Below, in pieces: positions 6,472-8,691 of a DNA stretch of 8,691 nt; the first letter of the stretch is position 1, and every line of letters starts with the position of its first letter. The translations under genes and the position numbers were made by a program. The stretch is from assembly GCA_029884515.1 (NCBI GenBank), contig JAOUHR010000057.1, positions 1 to 8,691 of the forward strand, in the 5' to 3' direction. The notes beneath the pieces were generated by a model. That model ran no database searches, was not told the origin of the DNA, and saw only the letters and a list, made by a program, of their open reading frames with translations. This DNA comes from Gemmatimonadota bacterium (GTDB taxonomy: Bacteria; Gemmatimonadota; Gemmatimonadetes; Gemmatimonadales; Gemmatimonadaceae).

Positions 6472-7459
6472 CTGGCCAAGCTATGGCGCGTCCAAGGGGG
6501 CGGCAAGCATCCGCGACGCCCTGCGCGCGCTCCGCCAGGTGGGCCTCGAGGCCGCTCCCGGAACCGCCCCGCTGGAGACCCTCGCGCGCGGTGATGAGCC
6601 CCCTCGGCTGGAGCCCGCGACGCCCATCGAGGGTGGCGCCGTGACGGTGCGCGTGGTGCCCGGCGCGATCACGCCGGGCATCGTCGCCTTCCTCGACGGC
6701 ATCCAGCGTTCGCAGGTGATCGCGCACGCCGGTCCCGTGCCGATCGTGCACGGGGCCGTGGCGGCGGCGGTGCGCCGTCGCGACGGCCGCCGCCTGCGCA
6801 CCTGGGCGGCGCCCATCGTGGCCGAGGCGCTCTACGCGCCGATCGACGCGCTGCCGCCGTCCCTCGCCCAAGCCCTCCAGGCGCGCTGCCCGGTGGTGGA
6901 CCCGATGGCGGGCGACGCCGCGGGCGGCACCGCGCGGCATCCGCAGGAGTTCACCGCCCGCGCGCTCACGGCCGTACAGCGCGCGCGCGAGGAGGCGGAG
7001 CGGGAGCTGCTCGATCGCTGGGTGCGCGACGAGGCGGCGCCGCTCCTCGTGGACGGCGGGATCAGCGGCAGCGCCGACGCCGCGCGTTCGCCCTGGGCCG
7101 TTGGCGTGGTGAAGTCGCACCGCACCCTCTACGTGGGCGGCGACACGATGGGGCTCGTGCTCGGGCTCCGCGAGGGGGAGCGCACGACGGCGGTGGGAGT
7201 CTCGTCGCCGCGCCGCTCGCCCGTGGCGAGCTGGTACCTGCGGCTCCGCGACGCGACGGGCCGCTCGCCGCTCTTCGGCCTTGTCCGCGTGGAGGTCGCG
7301 CGCCCGGACGACACGCGCACGCTCGCGGAGCGCGCCGACCAGGTGTCGCGCTGGCTGCTCGCCGAGCGCGCACCGATCGCACTCCCCGATCAGCGATGGG
7401 ACGTGATGGTGTACGGCGTGCGCGAGTGCGAGCAGTACCTTTCGTCGATCCTCCGATGA
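6452..7459 (+). CDS. NurA-like putative nuclease, partner of the HerA-like ATPase
   Basis: This 335-residue protein is called NurA-like from its place directly before a HerA-type ATPase and from its layout. A first segment, GIVAFLDGIQRS (76-87, Asp82), occurs where NurA has its N-terminal acidic motif. A helical region with Glu183 and Glu185 (EEAERELLDRW) leads to a second acidic strand, PLLVDGGISGS (197-207, Asp201). GVVKSHRTLYV (218-228) and ASWYLRLR (259-266) with GLVRVEV (276-282) follow, then YGVRECEQYL near the end. Archaeal NurA uses Asp, Glu, Asp, Tyr and His for metal-dependent end resection; Asp82, Asp201 and Tyr321 are plausible equivalents, but the final His is not obvious. The start is uncertain: ATG 6452 is preferred because of the promoter spacing, ATG 6443 has AGGAG 4 bp upstream, and GTG 6539 avoids overlap with the lipoprotein gene. 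The TGA overlaps the next ATG as ATGA. A non-nuclease HerA cofactor remains possible. Confidence 0.7.
   Translation: MITGRRIWPSYGASKGAASIRDALRALRQVGLEAAPGTAPLETLARGDEPPRLEPATPIEGGAVTVRVVPGAITPGIVAFLDGIQRSQVIAHAGPVPIVHGAVAAAVRRRDGRRLRTWAAPIVAEALYAPIDALPPSLAQALQARCPVVDPMAGDAAGGTARHPQEFTARALTAVQRAREEAERELLDRWVRDEAAPLLVDGGISGSADAARSPWAVGVVKSHRTLYVGGDTMGLVLGLREGERTTAVGVSSPRRSPVASWYLRLRDATGRSPLFGLVRVEVARPDDTRTLAERADQVSRWLLAERAPIALPDQRWDVMVYGVRECEQYLSSILR
6478..6506 (-). promoter_or_regulatory. Putative leaderless promoter of the lipoprotein gene
   Basis: On the minus strand TTGCCG (complement of 6501-6506), a 17-bp spacer and TAGCTT (complement of 6478-6483) lie 6 bp before ATG 6471. The -10 fits TANNNT, though only 3/6 match TATAAT. 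No Shine-Dalgarno sequence precedes the ATG, in agreement with a leaderless transcript. The element lies within the N-terminal codons of the NurA-like gene. Confidence 0.33.
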
Positions 7460-8691
7460 CGACCCCCGCCGACCCGACGCCCGCGACCCTTGGTCGCGTG
7501 GTCGCGACCGAACGTCGCCCCAACACGCCGCACGAGTTCCACTTCTGGACCGCGCTCGACGCGCCGGTCGGCATCGGGACGATCGTGCGCGTGGAGACGG
7601 AGCGCCCGGTGAGCGGCGTGCTGCCGCGCTTCTACGGCGTGGTGACCGAGGCCTTCGGCTACACCGACCTGCAGACGCCGCTGCACGACGTGCTCGGCGC
7701 CGACGGCGACCCCGGCCAGAGCGCCTTCGCCCCCACCGACCGCACCGAGATCCGGCTCTACACGGCGGCGGTGCTGCGGCACGTGCCCGAGGAGCCGCTC
7801 CAGCCCGTGCCGATGGGGACCGTGCACCTGGCGAGCGAGGCCGACGTGCAGGTGGCGTTGCGAATGGACAGCTACGTCGGTGGGGAGTCGCCGCGCGGGA
7901 TCCCGGTGGGCCTCTACCGCGCCGGCGGCACGCAGGCCGCGGTGCAGCTCGACGCGGACTTCCTGCTCGGACCGGAAGCGGCACACCTGAGCATCTCCGG
8001 CGTATCCGGGCTCGCGACCAAGACCAGCGCGGTGGAGTGGCTGCTGGCCAGCATCTTCGCGCACTTCCCCGCGGCGAAGGGCGGCGTCGCCGCGGTCTGC
8101 TTCAACGTGAAGGGCCCCGACCTCTGTTTCCTCGACCAGCCGGCGCCCGACCTCGCCGACGAGGACCGCGCGATGTACGAGACGCTCGGCGTGCCCGCCG
8201 AGCCGTTCGCCGACGTGCGCTACTTCGCGCCCTGGACGGCGCGCGGCACGCAGCTCGCCACGCTCCGCTCGAATGACGCGCTGCAGGAGAACGTGCAGCC
8301 GCTCACCTGGGGGCTGCGCGAGACGCTGCAGTACGCCGAGGTGCTGCTCAACCGCGACGACATCGATGCGAAGGCCGATGCGCTGATCGACTTCATCAAG
8401 GAGCGCGTGCTCGACCAGCCGTTCACTGATGCGCTCCTCGAGCGCGCGCACGAGGTGCGCAGCTTCGCCGACCTCGAGCAGTGGTTCCGGGCGGTGCTGC
8501 GCGCGATGGAACAGCGGAACGCGGATGTCTGGCGCACGCACCACATCGCCACGATCCGCAAGGTGCGGAACCGCCTCTCCAACATCTCGACGCGCTGCCG
8601 CGGCCTGGTGACCGACGACGGCACGATGAGCGACCTCCCGTTCGGCGCCTTCGCGGACCGCACGGTCTACGTGGTGGACGTCGCGAACCTC
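7456..8691 (+). CDS. herA: HerA-like hexameric ATPase/translocase, 3'-partial
   Basis: The frame runs without a stop to the window end (412 residues visible). The N-terminal region, GRVVATERRPNTPHEFHFW (13-31) with GTIVRVET and GVLPRFYGVVTEAF (54-67), is the beta-barrel (HAS barrel) of HerA proteins. The P-loop is SGVSGLATKTSA (181-192), with Lys189 and Thr190 but Thr188 instead of the usual Gly before Lys. AAVCFNVKGPDLCFLD (212-227) matches the next core strand and its polar turn. Residues 229-390 are a helical insertion, and TVYVVDVANL at the edge begins a further core strand; Walker B and the arginine finger must lie beyond the window. HerA forms hexamers that translocate along DNA and drive a bound nuclease, in archaea NurA acting with Mre11-Rad50. 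Its ATG overlaps the NurA-like stop, implying a stoichiometric complex. A role in DNA end processing or phage defence is inferred. Confidence 0.88.
   Translation, partial: MTTPADPTPATLGRVVATERRPNTPHEFHFWTALDAPVGIGTIVRVETERPVSGVLPRFYGVVTEAFGYTDLQTPLHDVLGADGDPGQSAFAPTDRTEIRLYTAAVLRHVPEEPLQPVPMGTVHLASEADVQVALRMDSYVGGESPRGIPVGLYRAGGTQAAVQLDADFLLGPEAAHLSISGVSGLATKTSAVEWLLASIFAHFPAAKGGVAAVCFNVKGPDLCFLDQPAPDLADEDRAMYETLGVPAEPFADVRYFAPWTARGTQLATLRSNDALQENVQPLTWGLRETLQYAEVLLNRDDIDAKADALIDFIKERVLDQPFTDALLERAHEVRSFADLEQWFRAVLRAMEQRNADVWRTHHIATIRKVRNRLSNISTRCRGLVTDDGTMSDLPFGAFADRTVYVVDVANL

Noticed and set aside
6483..6485. ATG at 6483 as a start for the NurA-like gene
   Set aside because: It is out of frame with the conserved protein.
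6104..7984. 626-codon minus-strand open frame across the lipoprotein, NurA-like and HerA-like genes
   Set aside because: It crosses three well-supported genes and is composed of Arg/Ala/Pro-rich shadow sequence without motifs.
7390..8544. 384-codon minus-strand open frame opposite the HerA-like gene
   Set aside because: Its translation is Arg/His/Val-rich with no domain, as expected for an antisense frame in GC-rich DNA, and the plus strand encodes a recognisable ATPase.
1..8691. Mobile element, prophage or CRISPR content
   Set aside because: No transposase, integrase, terminal inverted repeat pair or spaced direct-repeat array was seen on either strand.

Overview
The window is a high-GC bacterial chromosome segment with densely packed genes, frequent GTG starts and 4-bp start/stop overlaps. 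The gene content would fit Gemmatimonadota: a pilus-associated secreted protein, a DeaD-like pseudo-helicase, a stand-alone RAM protein, and a HerA ATPase beside a NurA-like protein. That assignment rests on recognising families by eye and is tentative. I see no tRNA, rRNA, CRISPR array, transposase or integrase. The one real gene order of special interest is the HerA/NurA-like pair at the right end.

Layout, left to right. Positions 2-979 (+) hold the C-terminal part of a cysteine-containing exported protein that resembles pilus-associated (PilX/DUF4900-like) proteins; its 5' end lies outside the window. A 285-bp convergent gap follows, with an imperfect hairpin and a perfect 14-bp tandem duplication. 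On the minus strand, 3213-1265 is a two-gene operon: a degenerate DEAD-box protein that has lost its ATPase motifs and ends in an Arg/Gly/Pro-rich tail, then thymidine kinase (tdk), joined by a GTGA overlap. A 150-bp divergent promoter region separates this operon from a class I PLP aminotransferase (3364-4569, +) of the bacterial aspartate aminotransferase type, which ends at a strong 13-bp hairpin.

Positions 4696-5477 (+) hold two genes coupled by an ATGA overlap: a hypothetical protein made of two similar DUF2283-like halves, and a 92-residue stand-alone Lrp/AsnC ligand-binding (RAM) domain. They converge, through a GC-rich bidirectional terminator, on a minus-strand lipoprotein gene (6471-5518) with an EF-hand-like DxDxDG loop.

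The lipoprotein gene is divergent from, and overlaps by about 20 bp at its start, a plus-strand pair: a NurA-like putative nuclease (6452-7459) and a HerA-like hexameric ATPase (7456 to the window end, truncated), again with an ATGA overlap. Both genes at this divergent junction carry a TTG(T/C)CG - 17 bp - TANNNT element placed so that transcription would begin at or next to the ATG, which suggests two interlocked leaderless promoters. The likeliest unusual biology is the HerA/NurA-like module with its atypical P-loop (TKT in place of GKT), together with the catalytically dead DEAD-box paralogue coupled to tdk.
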